A program made the translations under genes and the position numbers. The notes under the pieces were generated by a model. It was not told the origin of the DNA. It was given only the letters and a program-made list of their open reading frames with translations, and did no database searches. A DNA stretch of 37,766 nucleotides from an uncultured Bacteroidales bacterium (lineage in GTDB: Bacteria > Bacteroidota > Bacteroidia > Bacteroidales > Bacteroidaceae), in the NCBI GenBank assembly GCA_946055775.1, contig CAMGHE010000006.1, positions 1-37,766 of the forward strand, given 5' to 3'. Shown here one piece after another: positions 27,870 to 37,574 of the stretch (position 1 is the stretch's first letter; each line of letters begins with the position of its first letter).

Positions 27870-30800
27870 CTACGCAATTTGTACGCTGTAGTTGATGGCC
27901 TCTTCCTGGTCGAGCAACTGGAGCAGGTCGCGATCGACGGTGATGTTGTTCAGGGCTGAGGTCATAGGAATATGGATGCGGCGCAGCGGGTCTTTGAAAT
28001 CGACCTCTAAGCGGCAGGGTGGCGTAGTGCTCTCCGCCTTTTGGCTTGCGGATTGCTGCGAAGGGGCCGACAGTTTAGCGGCGAGTTCTTCGGCCGTGCT
28101 GTCGTTGAGCAGGTCGATGCGGATATTGACGTGCAGCGTCAGGCGGCAGCGCTTGATGAGGTCGGGCAGGAACTCCACCTGCCCGATGCTGATGTCGCAG
28201 ATGGCCGGGTTATAGCGTCTGGGCTTATACATGGCCTTGATAAAGACGATATTGCCCTCGGCAAAATAGCCGCCCCAGCGTGCCCACTCGTCGCTCCACA
28301 GGCGGAAGTCGCCCGTACCGCTGTAATCCTCGATATAGACCGTGCCGTAGGGGCGGTTGTCCCTGCCGCGTCCCGTCTGTACGGCGGTGACGATGCCTGC
28401 GATAGTGACCTCGGTATTGGCATAGTCGGAGGCATCGACCAGTTGGGCGGCCTTCATACTTGTGGCGTGCTCTACGATGACGGCATACTTGTCCAATGGA
28501 TGGCCTGAGATGTAGATGCCGATGAGGTCGCGCTCGTGGTTGAGGCGCTCCAGGTCGCTCCACGTGACGATGCCCTTGGGCGGCATGGGGTGGGCAATGG
28601 CGGCTTCGGCGAAACCGTCGAAAAGGCTGGCGACGGCCTGAGCCTTCTCCTCCTGCACATGGCGGCCGTAGCGGATGAGGTCCTCGATGAAGGAGGTGCG
28701 GGTGGCGGGGTTTTCGGCGACGTACTGTTCGCGTGTGATGGTGTCAAACTCGTCGAAGGCGCCGGCCAGCGCCAGGCTCTCCAGACACTTACGGTTGACG
28801 GTGGCGTGGTTGATGCGCTCCACGAAGTCGTAGATGTCTTTATAGGGACCGTGCGCCTTGCGCTCGTTGAGGATAGACTGCACCGCGGCACCGCCGACGC
28901 CCTTGATGGCGGCCAGGCCGAAGCGGATGTCGCCGTGGCTGTTGACGCTAAACTTCTCGCGGCTCTCGTTGATGTGCGGGCCGAGGGTGCGGATGCCCAT
29001 CGACTTACACTCGTCCATCAGTTTGGTGATGGTGCGGATGTCCGCCAGACTTCGACTCATCACGCCGGCCATGTACTGCGCGGGATAGTTGGCCTTGAGG
29101 TAGGCCGTCTGGTAGGCTACCCACGAATAGCAGGTGGCATGGCTCTTGTTGAAGGCGTAGGAGGCGAAGGCGCGCCAGTCTTCCCAAATCTTCTCAAGGA
29201 CCTTGGGGTCGTACCCCTTGGCTGTACCGCCCTTGATGAACTTGGGGTACATGTGGTTCAGTTTGTCGATGAGTTTCTTACCCATCGCCTTACGCAGGGC
29301 GTCGCTCTCGCCGCGGGTGAAGTCGGCAATCTCGCGTGAGAGGAGCATGACCTGCTCCTGATAGACGGTGATGCCGTAGGTGTCCTTGAGGTACTTCTCC
29401 ATGCACGGCAGGTCATAGACGATGGGCTCCTCGCCGTGCTTACGCTTGATAAACTGCGGGATGTACTGCATGGGCCCCGGGCGGTACAGGGCGTTCATGG
29501 CGATGAGGTCCTCGAAGGTCGAGGGCTGCAGGTCGATGAGATAGCGCTGCATACCCGTCGATTCAAACTGGAACGTGCCAATGGTGCTGCCGTTGCAGTA
29601 GAGCTGGTAGGTGGCGGGGTCGTCGATGGGAATCTTGTCGATATCGACGCGCACGTTCAGGCTCTCGTAGATATTCTGCACCGCCTCCTTGATGATGGAC
29701 AGCGTCTTGAGGCCGAGGAAGTCCATCTTGATAAGGCCCGTTTCTTCGATGACGCGGCCTTCATACTGCGTACAGGCCACCTTCTCGCCCGTCTCCTTGT
29801 CCTCGGCCGTGGAGACCGGTACCCAGTCGGAGATGGGGTCGCGGCAGATGATGAAGCCGCAGGCATGGACGCCCGTGTTGCGCACGTTGCCCTCCAGCAT
29901 CTTGGCGTAGCGGATGGTGTCGTGCAGCAAGGGGTCGGACGATGCTTCGGCCTCGCGCAGTTCGGGAATGGCTGCGATGGCGTTGGGCAGGTTCATCTTG
30001 GGCACCTTGCCGTCCGGTCCTTCGGGCAGTTTGTCGGGGATGGCCTTGCACAGGCGGTTGCTGATGTCGAGGGGCAACTTCTGCACGCGTGCCACGTCCT
30101 TGATGGCCAGTTTGGTGGCCATCGTGCCGTAGGTGATGATGTGCGCACAGTTTTCGGCGTGGTATTTCTGCGTCACCCACGAGAGCACGCGGCCGCGACC
30201 GTCGTCGTCGAAATCGACGTCGATATCGGGCAGGGAGATACGGTCGGGGTTGAGGAAGCGCTCGAACAGCAGGTCGTACTTGATGGGATCGACCTGCGTG
30301 ATGCCCAAGCAGTAGGCCACGGCACTGCCGGCCGCCGAGCCACGGCCGGGACCGACGCTGACGTCCAGTTCTTCGCGGGCCGCGCGGATATAGTCCTGCA
30401 CGATGAGGAAGTAGCCCGGGAAGCCCATGGTCTTCATGATGTGCAGTTCGAAACGCAGGCGGTCGTCCACCTCCTCGGTCAGCGGCATGGGGTAGCGCTT
30501 GGCCGCTCCTTCGTAGGCCAGTTTGCCCAGGTAGTCGGCCTCGAGCTTGATGCGGTAGAGCTTTTCGTAGCCGCCCAGTTTCTTGATTTTGGCTTCGCCG
30601 TCTTCACGCGAGAGCACCACCTTGCCATTCTCGTCGCAGGTGAACTCGTTGTAGAGGTCCTCGTAGCTGTACTTCTGCCGATACTCCTCCTCTGTGCCGA
30701 AGTCGGCCGGGATGTCGAAGTTGGGCATGATGGGCGCGTGGTCGATGGAGTAAGCCTCCACCTTGGCCAGCACCTCCATGGTGCAGTCCATCACCTCGGG

Positions 30801-31754
30801 CACGTCGGCGAAGACCTGTTCCATCTCGGCGCGCGTCTTGAACCACTCCTGCTTGGTATAGAGCATACGCGAGGGGTCGTCGAGGTCCTTGCCCGTAGCC
30901 AGACAGATGAGGCGGTCGTGGGCCTCGCCGTTCTCCTCGTTGACAAAGTGGCAGTCGTTGGTGCAGAGCACCTTGGTCTGCGTCTCCTCGGCCAACTGCA
31001 TGATGATGGCGTTGGCACGCTGCTGCAGGGGGTAGGTATCGCGGTTGGCACGGACGCGGCTGTCCGTGACCTGATGGCGCTGGATTTCCAGGTAGTAGTC
31101 GTCGCCGAAGACACGTTTGTACCAAGCAATGGTTTGGCGTGCGCCGTCAATGTCGCCGTCGAGAATCTTGCGCGGCACCTCGCCGCCCAGACAGGCCGAG
31201 CAGACGATGAGACCTTCGTGAAACTGCTCCAGGTCGGCCGGGTCGGTGCGCGGACGCATGTAGAAGCCATCCACCCATGAGCGCGACACCAAGCGGATGA
31301 GGTTGTGGTAGCCCTGCTCGTTCTTGGCCAGCACCACCAAGTGCCAGCCCGACTGGTCCACCTTGCCCTCGCGCAGCGTCTTGTCGCCACGGCGGGCCAC
31401 ATACATCTCGCAGCCGAAGATGGGCATGAAAGCCGCGCGGGGGGCCTGCTTGGTCACCTCGGCCTCCAGGCTCTGTCGCAGCGCGTCGGCGGTAGTGTCG
31501 GCAGGTATTTCCAGCGTGCCGGCGTCGAGTTGTTCCAACTTGGCCTTCGCCTCGGCCAGCGCCCCCTTGGCTTTGCCCTTCACCTTGCAGACATAGTTGA
31601 AAAACTCCTTGATGCCCATCATGTTGCCATGGTCGGTGACGGCCATGCCTTTCATGCCGTCGGCCAACGCCTTATCCACCAGAGCGGGGATAGAGGCTTG
31701 GCCATCGAGGAGGGAGTATTGGGTATGTACGTGAAGGTGAACGAAGTCGCGCAT
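27870..31754 (-). CDS. dnaE: DNA polymerase III subunit alpha
   Basis: 1294 aa; FVHLHVHTQYSLLDGQASI PHP domain; SVGPGRGSAAGSAVAYCLGIT; LPDIDVDFDDDGRGRV; C-terminal OB fold. Confidence 0.97.
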   Translation of the reverse strand: MRDFVHLHVHTQYSLLDGQASIPALVDKALADGMKGMAVTDHGNMMGIKEFFNYVCKVKGKAKGALAEAKAKLEQLDAGTLEIPADTTADALRQSLEAEVTKQAPRAAFMPIFGCEMYVARRGDKTLREGKVDQSGWHLVVLAKNEQGYHNLIRLVSRSWVDGFYMRPRTDPADLEQFHEGLIVCSACLGGEVPRKILDGDIDGARQTIAWYKRVFGDDYYLEIQRHQVTDSRVRANRDTYPLQQRANAIIMQLAEETQTKVLCTNDCHFVNEENGEAHDRLICLATGKDLDDPSRMLYTKQEWFKTRAEMEQVFADVPEVMDCTMEVLAKVEAYSIDHAPIMPNFDIPADFGTEEEYRQKYSYEDLYNEFTCDENGKVVLSREDGEAKIKKLGGYEKLYRIKLEADYLGKLAYEGAAKRYPMPLTEEVDDRLRFELHIMKTMGFPGYFLIVQDYIRAAREELDVSVGPGRGSAAGSAVAYCLGITQVDPIKYDLLFERFLNPDRISLPDIDVDFDDDGRGRVLSWVTQKYHAENCAHIITYGTMATKLAIKDVARVQKLPLDISNRLCKAIPDKLPEGPDGKVPKMNLPNAIAAIPELREAEASSDPLLHDTIRYAKMLEGNVRNTGVHACGFIICRDPISDWVPVSTAEDKETGEKVACTQYEGRVIEETGLIKMDFLGLKTLSIIKEAVQNIYESLNVRVDIDKIPIDDPATYQLYCNGSTIGTFQFESTGMQRYLIDLQPSTFEDLIAMNALYRPGPMQYIPQFIKRKHGEEPIVYDLPCMEKYLKDTYGITVYQEQVMLLSREIADFTRGESDALRKAMGKKLIDKLNHMYPKFIKGGTAKGYDPKVLEKIWEDWRAFASYAFNKSHATCYSWVAYQTAYLKANYPAQYMAGVMSRSLADIRTITKLMDECKSMGIRTLGPHINESREKFSVNSHGDIRFGLAAIKGVGGAAVQSILNERKAHGPYKDIYDFVERINHATVNRKCLESLALAGAFDEFDTITREQYVAENPATRTSFIEDLIRYGRHVQEEKAQAVASLFDGFAEAAIAHPMPPKGIVTWSDLERLNHERDLIGIYISGHPLDKYAVIVEHATSMKAAQLVDASDYANTEVTIAGIVTAVQTGRGRDNRPYGTVYIEDYSGTGDFRLWSDEWARWGGYFAEGNIVFIKAMYKPRRYNPAICDISIGQVEFLPDLIKRCRLTLHVNIRIDLLNDSTAEELAAKLSAPSQQSASQKAESTTPPCRLEVDFKDPLRRIHIPMTSALNNITVDRDLLQLLDQEEAINYSVQIA

Positions 31755-31832
31755 GGGGGTTGTGGACGTATGAGGGATAATGGAGAGGCGGGTGAAGTGG
31801 GGGTGGGGATGAAGCGAGGCGGTAGCCCTTAT

Positions 31833-33563
<1,731 letters not shown>

Positions 33564-33608
33564 TTATCGAAGGTGGGGGAAGGAGGAGAAGGCCCGGGCG
33601 GTGAGCGC

Positions 33609-34226
33609 CTACATGGCATGGATAAGGTCGTGCATGGCCTGCGCGGGTTGGGCTGCCCGCACCACCGTGCCGCTGACGGCGATGGCATGTATGCCGGTCT
33701 GCATGAGGGGCACCACGTCGTCTGCCGTGATGCCGCCGATGGCACAGATGGGCATGGTCAGTCCCTCGTCCTGCATGGTCTGCATGATTTGGCGATAGCC
33801 GTCAAGGCCGATGAGGGGCGCGAGGTTGGCTTTGGTCGTGGTATAGCGGAAAGGCCCAAGGCCGATATAGTCGGCATCTGTCTGGCAGAGTGTGCGGATG
33901 TCGTCGATGGTGTTGGCTGTGGCGCCGATGATAAAGCCCTGGCCCAGGATGGCCCGCGCTTCGTTGACGGGCATGTCGTGACGTCCAAGGTGGACGCCGT
34001 CGGCCTCTATGCGCTGACAGAGCGCGACGCGGTCGTCGATGATGAAGGTGGCATTATGTTCGTGGCAAGCCTTGAGCAGACGGCGCGCGATGGGTTCCAC
34101 CTCGCTGTCATCGCAGTCTTTCATACGGAGCTGAATCCATTGGCAGCCGCCTTCAAGGGCTTGAAGGGCAGACGTCTCGTGGTCGATGGAGCCGTAGGCT
34201 TGGGTTATGAATTGTACAGGTATCAT
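33609..34226 (-). CDS. thiE: Thiamine phosphate synthase ThiE
   Basis: QLRMKDC; FIIDDRVALCQRIEADGVHLGRHDMPV; YIGLGPFRYTTTK; ICAIGGITADDV; start adjusted to MIPVQF (34226). Confidence 0.92.
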   Translation of the reverse strand: MIPVQFITQAYGSIDHETSALQALEGGCQWIQLRMKDCDDSEVEPIARRLLKACHEHNATFIIDDRVALCQRIEADGVHLGRHDMPVNEARAILGQGFIIGATANTIDDIRTLCQTDADYIGLGPFRYTTTKANLAPLIGLDGYRQIMQTMQDEGLTMPICAIGGITADDVVPLMQTGIHAIAVSGTVVRAAQPAQAMHDLIHAM

Positions 34227-34246
34227 GCTGGCTTGTTTTTCGAAGA

Positions 34247-34255
34247 GCAAAAGTA
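34247..34255 (-). promoter_or_regulatory. Bacteroidetes -7 box for thiE-thiC
   Basis: Minus strand TACTTTTGC with TTG about 19 nt upstream; just upstream of the adjusted thiE start. Confidence 0.6.
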
Positions 34256-34302
34256 AACAATTTCATGGCAACGGCAAAAGGCCGTACCGAAAAGTATGGT
34301 GT

Positions 34303-34316
34303 GCAGCCGCGGCTGC
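34303..34316. repeat. Perfect 14-bp palindrome GCAGCCGCGGCTGC between ygbA and thiE
   Basis: gcagccg/cggctgc, 6 bp past the ygbA stop on the minus strand; might act in termination but lacks a long T-run. Confidence 0.6.
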
Positions 34317-34321
34317 CGTAT

Positions 34322-34678
34322 TTACTGACGGCCGGCTGTGAGTTCGCGCAGCAAATGGCGGATGGCGGCCAGGGGATGACAGAGCATCATGCGTGGCCCG
34401 GACCAGCGCATGACCGTCCTTATCTTTTCCTTCATATCGGGTCGGTAGCAGTGGACGGGGCATTTCCGGCATGTGGGCTTGTGCGCGCCATACCTGCATC
34501 TGTCAAGGCGACGGTGGGCATAGGCCAACAGTTCCTTGCACTCCGGGCACAGCCGGGCATGGGCCTCGTGCTTGCGGCAGTACAGACGAATCATCTGCTC
34601 CACCACCGCCTTTTCTTCCTTGATGCGTCGGGGTGTCATCGGGGGGCGACAACCGTTTTCTGCGCGTTCAGTCATCAT
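34322..34678 (-). CDS. ygbA: YgbA family (nitrous oxide-stimulated promoter family) Cys-rich protein
   Basis: MIRLYCRKHEAHARLCPECKELLAYAHRRLDRCRYGAHKPTCRKCPVHCYRPDMKEKIRTVMRWSGPRM; likely start MMTERAEN (34678). Confidence 0.9.
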   Translation of the reverse strand: MMTERAENGCRPPMTPRRIKEEKAVVEQMIRLYCRKHEAHARLCPECKELLAYAHRRLDRCRYGAHKPTCRKCPVHCYRPDMKEKIRTVMRWSGPRMMLCHPLAAIRHLLRELTAGRQ

Positions 34679-34691
34679 CTTGCCTTGTGCA

Positions 34692-35408
34692 CTATTCTGC
34701 CAGCGTCCAGCCATGCTCGCCGTGATAAATCATCTGCCGTGTCATGCCCCCGTCGATGCAGATGTTTTCGCCCGTGATGAATCCGGCCTTGTCGGAGCAG
34801 AGATACAGCACCATGTTGGCGATGTCCATCGGATGGCCAACGCGGCCTGCGGGCTGCTGGGCGGCGTCGGGACCGTCGTACGCCTTGAAGTCCGTATCAA
34901 TCCACCCCGGTGAGATGGCGTTGACCCTTGCCTTGCCGCGAAGCGTGACGGCCAGGGCGTGCGTGAGGGCGGCTATGCCCCCCTTGGCTGCCGTGTAACT
35001 TTCTGTCTGCGGCTGGCTCATGCGGTAGCGTGAGGACGAGATGTTCACGATAGAGGCGCCTTGGCTAAGATTGGGCGCCAGCAGTTTGACCAAATAGAAG
35101 GGCGCCGTCACGCCAACGGCCAAGGCATACTGAAATTCCTCCCACGTGCACTCGTCCAGACCCTTCATCAGCGGCAGGGCATTGTTGACTATGACATCTA
35201 CCTTGCCGTATCGGCTGACGACGTCGTGGGCAAAGGTTTCCAGCACCTCTTTTTTGGAAATGTCGCCAACGAAGTGGCTGCCCTCGCGCACGTCAACTAC
35301 TGCTACGGCAGCGCCGTCCTTGCGAAACGCCTCAGCGATGCATTTCCCGATGCCATGTGCGCCGCCCGTCACGACAACAACTTTGTCTTCATGTTCCATA
35401 GCATTCAT
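34692..35408 (-). CDS. SDR family oxidoreductase
   Basis: VVVTGGAHGIGKCIAEAF; NNALP; SYTAAKGGIAALTHALA; ISPGWIDTD. Start MNAMEHED at 35408 overlaps the thioredoxin stop (ATGA); the ORF-track extension to 36026 is spurious. Confidence 0.92.
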   Translation of the reverse strand: MNAMEHEDKVVVVTGGAHGIGKCIAEAFRKDGAAVAVVDVREGSHFVGDISKKEVLETFAHDVVSRYGKVDVIVNNALPLMKGLDECTWEEFQYALAVGVTAPFYLVKLLAPNLSQGASIVNISSSRYRMSQPQTESYTAAKGGIAALTHALAVTLRGKARVNAISPGWIDTDFKAYDGPDAAQQPAGRVGHPMDIANMVLYLCSDKAGFITGENICIDGGMTRQMIYHGEHGWTLAE

Positions 35409-35704
35409 CTCAAAAACGGGTCGAGCGTGGACAATAGTTCTGCTTTCGGGATCACGCCGCTTGTTCGCCACAGCACCTCGCCGCCTTTGAACAGCATCAG
35501 CGTGGGAACCGACTGTATGCCGTACTGGCTTGCCGTGGCGTTGTATTTGTCCACATCCACCTTGATAATGCGTATGCGGTCGGCCAGCACCTCTTTTACC
35601 TGCGTCAAGATGGGGTGCATCATCTTGCATGGCTGACACCATGTGGCAAAGAAATCGACCAATACGGGTTGGTCGGCGGATATGACGTCCTTGAAAGTTT
35701 CCAT
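35405..35704 (-). CDS. Thioredoxin family protein
   Basis: METFKDVISADQPVLVDFFATWCQPCKMMHPILTQ; WCxPC; VPTLMLFKGGE. Confidence 0.93.
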   Translation of the reverse strand: METFKDVISADQPVLVDFFATWCQPCKMMHPILTQVKEVLADRIRIIKVDVDKYNATASQYGIQSVPTLMLFKGGEVLWRTSGVIPKAELLSTLDPFLR

Positions 35705-35819
35705 AGAGTGTTTGTCTGTTGTTTTGTATGGGGAGAAGGCTTTCCGCGCTCTGCCTCCTTTCGCTGTGGTGAGGAAAGCACGAGAGAGGGCCATGCGGGT
35801 CCTTCTCCTTAATGTTCGG

Positions 35820-35828
35820 GCAAAGGTA
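35820..35828 (-). promoter_or_regulatory. Bacteroidetes -7 box for thioredoxin-SDR-ygbA
   Basis: Minus strand TACCTTTGC upstream of the thioredoxin ATG. Confidence 0.55.
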
Positions 35829-35926
35829 ATGATTTTTTCTCAGTCGCCCCTCAATGCCTGCCGCGTGGATGGCGATATATCGTCTGTTTCTTCCGCAGCC
35901 TGCTTTGGACTGTGAAAATTCTCCGG

Positions 35927-36000
35927 CCGCGGGCAATCGAAGTGCCAGCCGCGGGCAATCGAAGTGCCAGCCGCGGGCAATCGAAGTGCCAGCCGCGGGC
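35927..36000. repeat. 22-bp tandem repeat array, 3 identical copies plus 8 bp of a fourth
   Basis: ccgcgggcaatcgaagtgccag at 35927, 35949, 35971; ccgcgggc at 35993-36000, stopping at the IS edge. Confidence 0.95.
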
Positions 36001-36009
36001 TGTCTTTTC

Positions 36010-36124
36010 CTGATTTCACTAGACACTTTCTTTCTACATTACCTGAAACAGTAGACACTTATGTGTTAGCCATACTGATTCGCTAGACACAATCTTGAAT
36101 TACGTGCTGATTCTGTTGACACAT
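36010..36124 (+). repeat. Four spaced CTGAT-N4/5-TAGACAC motifs at the right end of the IS
   Basis: Starts 36010, 36043, 36075, 36107 (spacing 33, 32, 32): ctgatttcactagacactt, ctgaaacagtagacactt, ctgattcgctagacacaa, ctgattctgttgacacat. Confidence 0.8.
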
Positions 36125-36128
36125 CGCT

Positions 36129-36254
36129 TCAGGCTGCCGGACATGCAAGAGACCGGGCCGTCTGTTCGGCAAAGACTGGAAGCCCCTCGATGGGGCTCCA
36201 GTCTTCTGGTCAGGTTTGCCGGCATACGCTTTCAACCGGACCGTCTGTTCGGCA
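36129..36254. repeat. Two ~44-nt direct repeats flanking a 14-bp-stem hairpin
   Basis: 36129-36171 and 36210-36254 share tcagg..tgccgg..accgg[ga]ccgtctgttcggca; hairpin aagactgga-a-gcccc/tcgat/ggggc-tccagtctt at 36172-36205. Confidence 0.8.
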
Positions 36255-36277
36255 TCACAAAGATAGACGGTTTTTTT
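36241..36277 (+). terminator. Terminator-like stem on + strand, convergent with the transposase 3' end
   Basis: CCGTCT-N18-AGACGG followed by a run of T. Confidence 0.4.
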
Positions 36278-37170
36278 CATTGTTGGCATTCTTCCTGCTT
36301 ATATTTTTTCTCTTTCCACATCTTCCGCTGCATACCCTGTTCCATGTGTACTTCGGCTGGCGTTTTGTAGCCAAGGCTCATGTGGGGACGCTCATTATTA
36401 TAGAAATGGATGAACCGCGAAATAATGTCGCATGCCTGTTCCTTCGTGGGAAGCTGCTTTTGCGGATAAATGCTTTCTGTCTTCAGTATGCCGTTGAAAC
36501 GTTCTGCTATGGCGTTGTCTGTGGGATTGTAGTCTTCTGTCATTGAAATGGATATTCCGTGTTCCTTCAGCATGGCCACATATGCGTCACAACAGTATTG
36601 CACGCCACGGTCGGAGTGATGGACAAGGCCTGTGAGATTATCGCTGCCGTGCATGGCGGCGGCCTGGTCTATGGCCATCTGCAGGGCTTGCATGCTGGCG
36701 GATGCCTTTAGGGTGTCGGCAAGAATCCATCCCACTATCTTGCGAGAATAGGCATCGGTAACGAGGTGCAGGTAGCATACGTCGCCGTTGGTCAGGGCGA
36801 TATAGGTGATGTCTGCAACCCAAAGCTGGTTTGCTGAAACAGGCATATAATTCTTTATCAGATTCTTCCATTTGTGATAACGATGGTTGGAGTTGGTCGT
36901 GTGGCGGGGCTTGGGTTTGGGAAGCATCAGCCCCTTGCGGCGCAGGAGTGTAAAAAAACGGTCACGTCCAGGCACAAGTTCGTGGCCAAACATGTTGGTG
37001 AGCATCAGCCACAACTTATAGCCGCCGATGCGGGGGTCTTCTGTACGAATATCCCTGACGGCATCGACAATTCTGCGTTTATTCTCGATCTCCTTCTTGA
37101 AGTCTGCCTTCGACTGGTAGAAGGCTTGACGGCAGTGGCCAAATAACCGGCATGCAAGGGCTACTTTCAT
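36277..37170 (-). CDS. IS3-family transposase OrfB (DDE integrase)
   Basis: QLWVADITYI, HHSDRGVQY, NAIAERFNG = DDE; FIHFYNNERPHMSLGYKTPAEV. Confidence 0.96.
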   Translation of the reverse strand: MKVALACRLFGHCRQAFYQSKADFKKEIENKRRIVDAVRDIRTEDPRIGGYKLWLMLTNMFGHELVPGRDRFFTLLRRKGLMLPKPKPRHTTNSNHRYHKWKNLIKNYMPVSANQLWVADITYIALTNGDVCYLHLVTDAYSRKIVGWILADTLKASASMQALQMAIDQAAAMHGSDNLTGLVHHSDRGVQYCCDAYVAMLKEHGISISMTEDYNPTDNAIAERFNGILKTESIYPQKQLPTKEQACDIISRFIHFYNNERPHMSLGYKTPAEVHMEQGMQRKMWKEKKYKQEECQQ

Positions 37171-37196
37171 TTTGTCCTTGCTGACCAGTTCCGTTG

Positions 37197-37574
37197 CTAC
37201 TTGGCCCCAGATTTTTTTCTGATGACAATGTCAAAGTATTCCTCCGCCTTGTCTATCATCATGTCTCGGGCCATTGTCTCCAGACGGGAAAACTCTAGCG
37301 CCTTCTCTAATTCACGGATGCGCTTCTTCAACTGGATGTTCTCTTCTTTGAAATCTGATTTGCTACGATTGCCCATAGTTTCGTCGTTTGGGTTAGATGG
37401 CAAAGATAAGAACTCTTCTTCGGATTGATAACGGGCTATCCACATATTTAATATGCGGTGGCCGCTTAATCCAAATTGCTTCACACATTGTCTCTTGCTC
37501 ATACCAGAGACATAGTACTCGCGAAGAACTGACAGCTTGAACTCCTCACTGTACTTACGGTTTTTGCGACTCAT
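37197..37574 (-). CDS. IS3-family transposase OrfA (HTH plus leucine zipper)
   Basis: YSEEFKLSVLREYYVSGMSKRQCVKQFGLSGHRILNMWIARY; EENIQLKKRIRELEKALEFSRLE. Confidence 0.95.
   Translation of the reverse strand: MSRKNRKYSEEFKLSVLREYYVSGMSKRQCVKQFGLSGHRILNMWIARYQSEEEFLSLPSNPNDETMGNRSKSDFKEENIQLKKRIRELEKALEFSRLETMARDMMIDKAEEYFDIVIRKKSGAK
37212..37218 (-). promoter_or_regulatory. Programmed -1 frameshift slippery site A7 joining OrfA and OrfB
   Basis: Minus strand ATC AGA AAA AAA TCT; -1 shift gives RKKIWGQVATELVSKDKMKVALACRLFGH, continuous with OrfB. Confidence 0.8.

Noticed and set aside
29436-31280. 614-aa plus-strand ORF opposite dnaE
   Set aside because: Antisense to a strongly conserved gene in high-GC sequence; low-complexity V/G/H/D-rich translation without recognisable domains.
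35409-36026. N-terminal extension of the SDR ORF
   Set aside because: Translates the 22-bp array and the thioredoxin gene in another frame; the real SDR starts near 35408.
35927-36124. Possible CRISPR array
   Set aside because: 22-bp units are contiguous with no spacers, the 32-bp motifs are short and degenerate, and no cas genes are present.
36083-36289. 68-aa ORF after the transposase (MPTMKKTVYLCDAEQ...)
   Set aside because: Covers the hairpin/direct repeat region; the repeats are not in the same frame, so a non-coding role is more likely.
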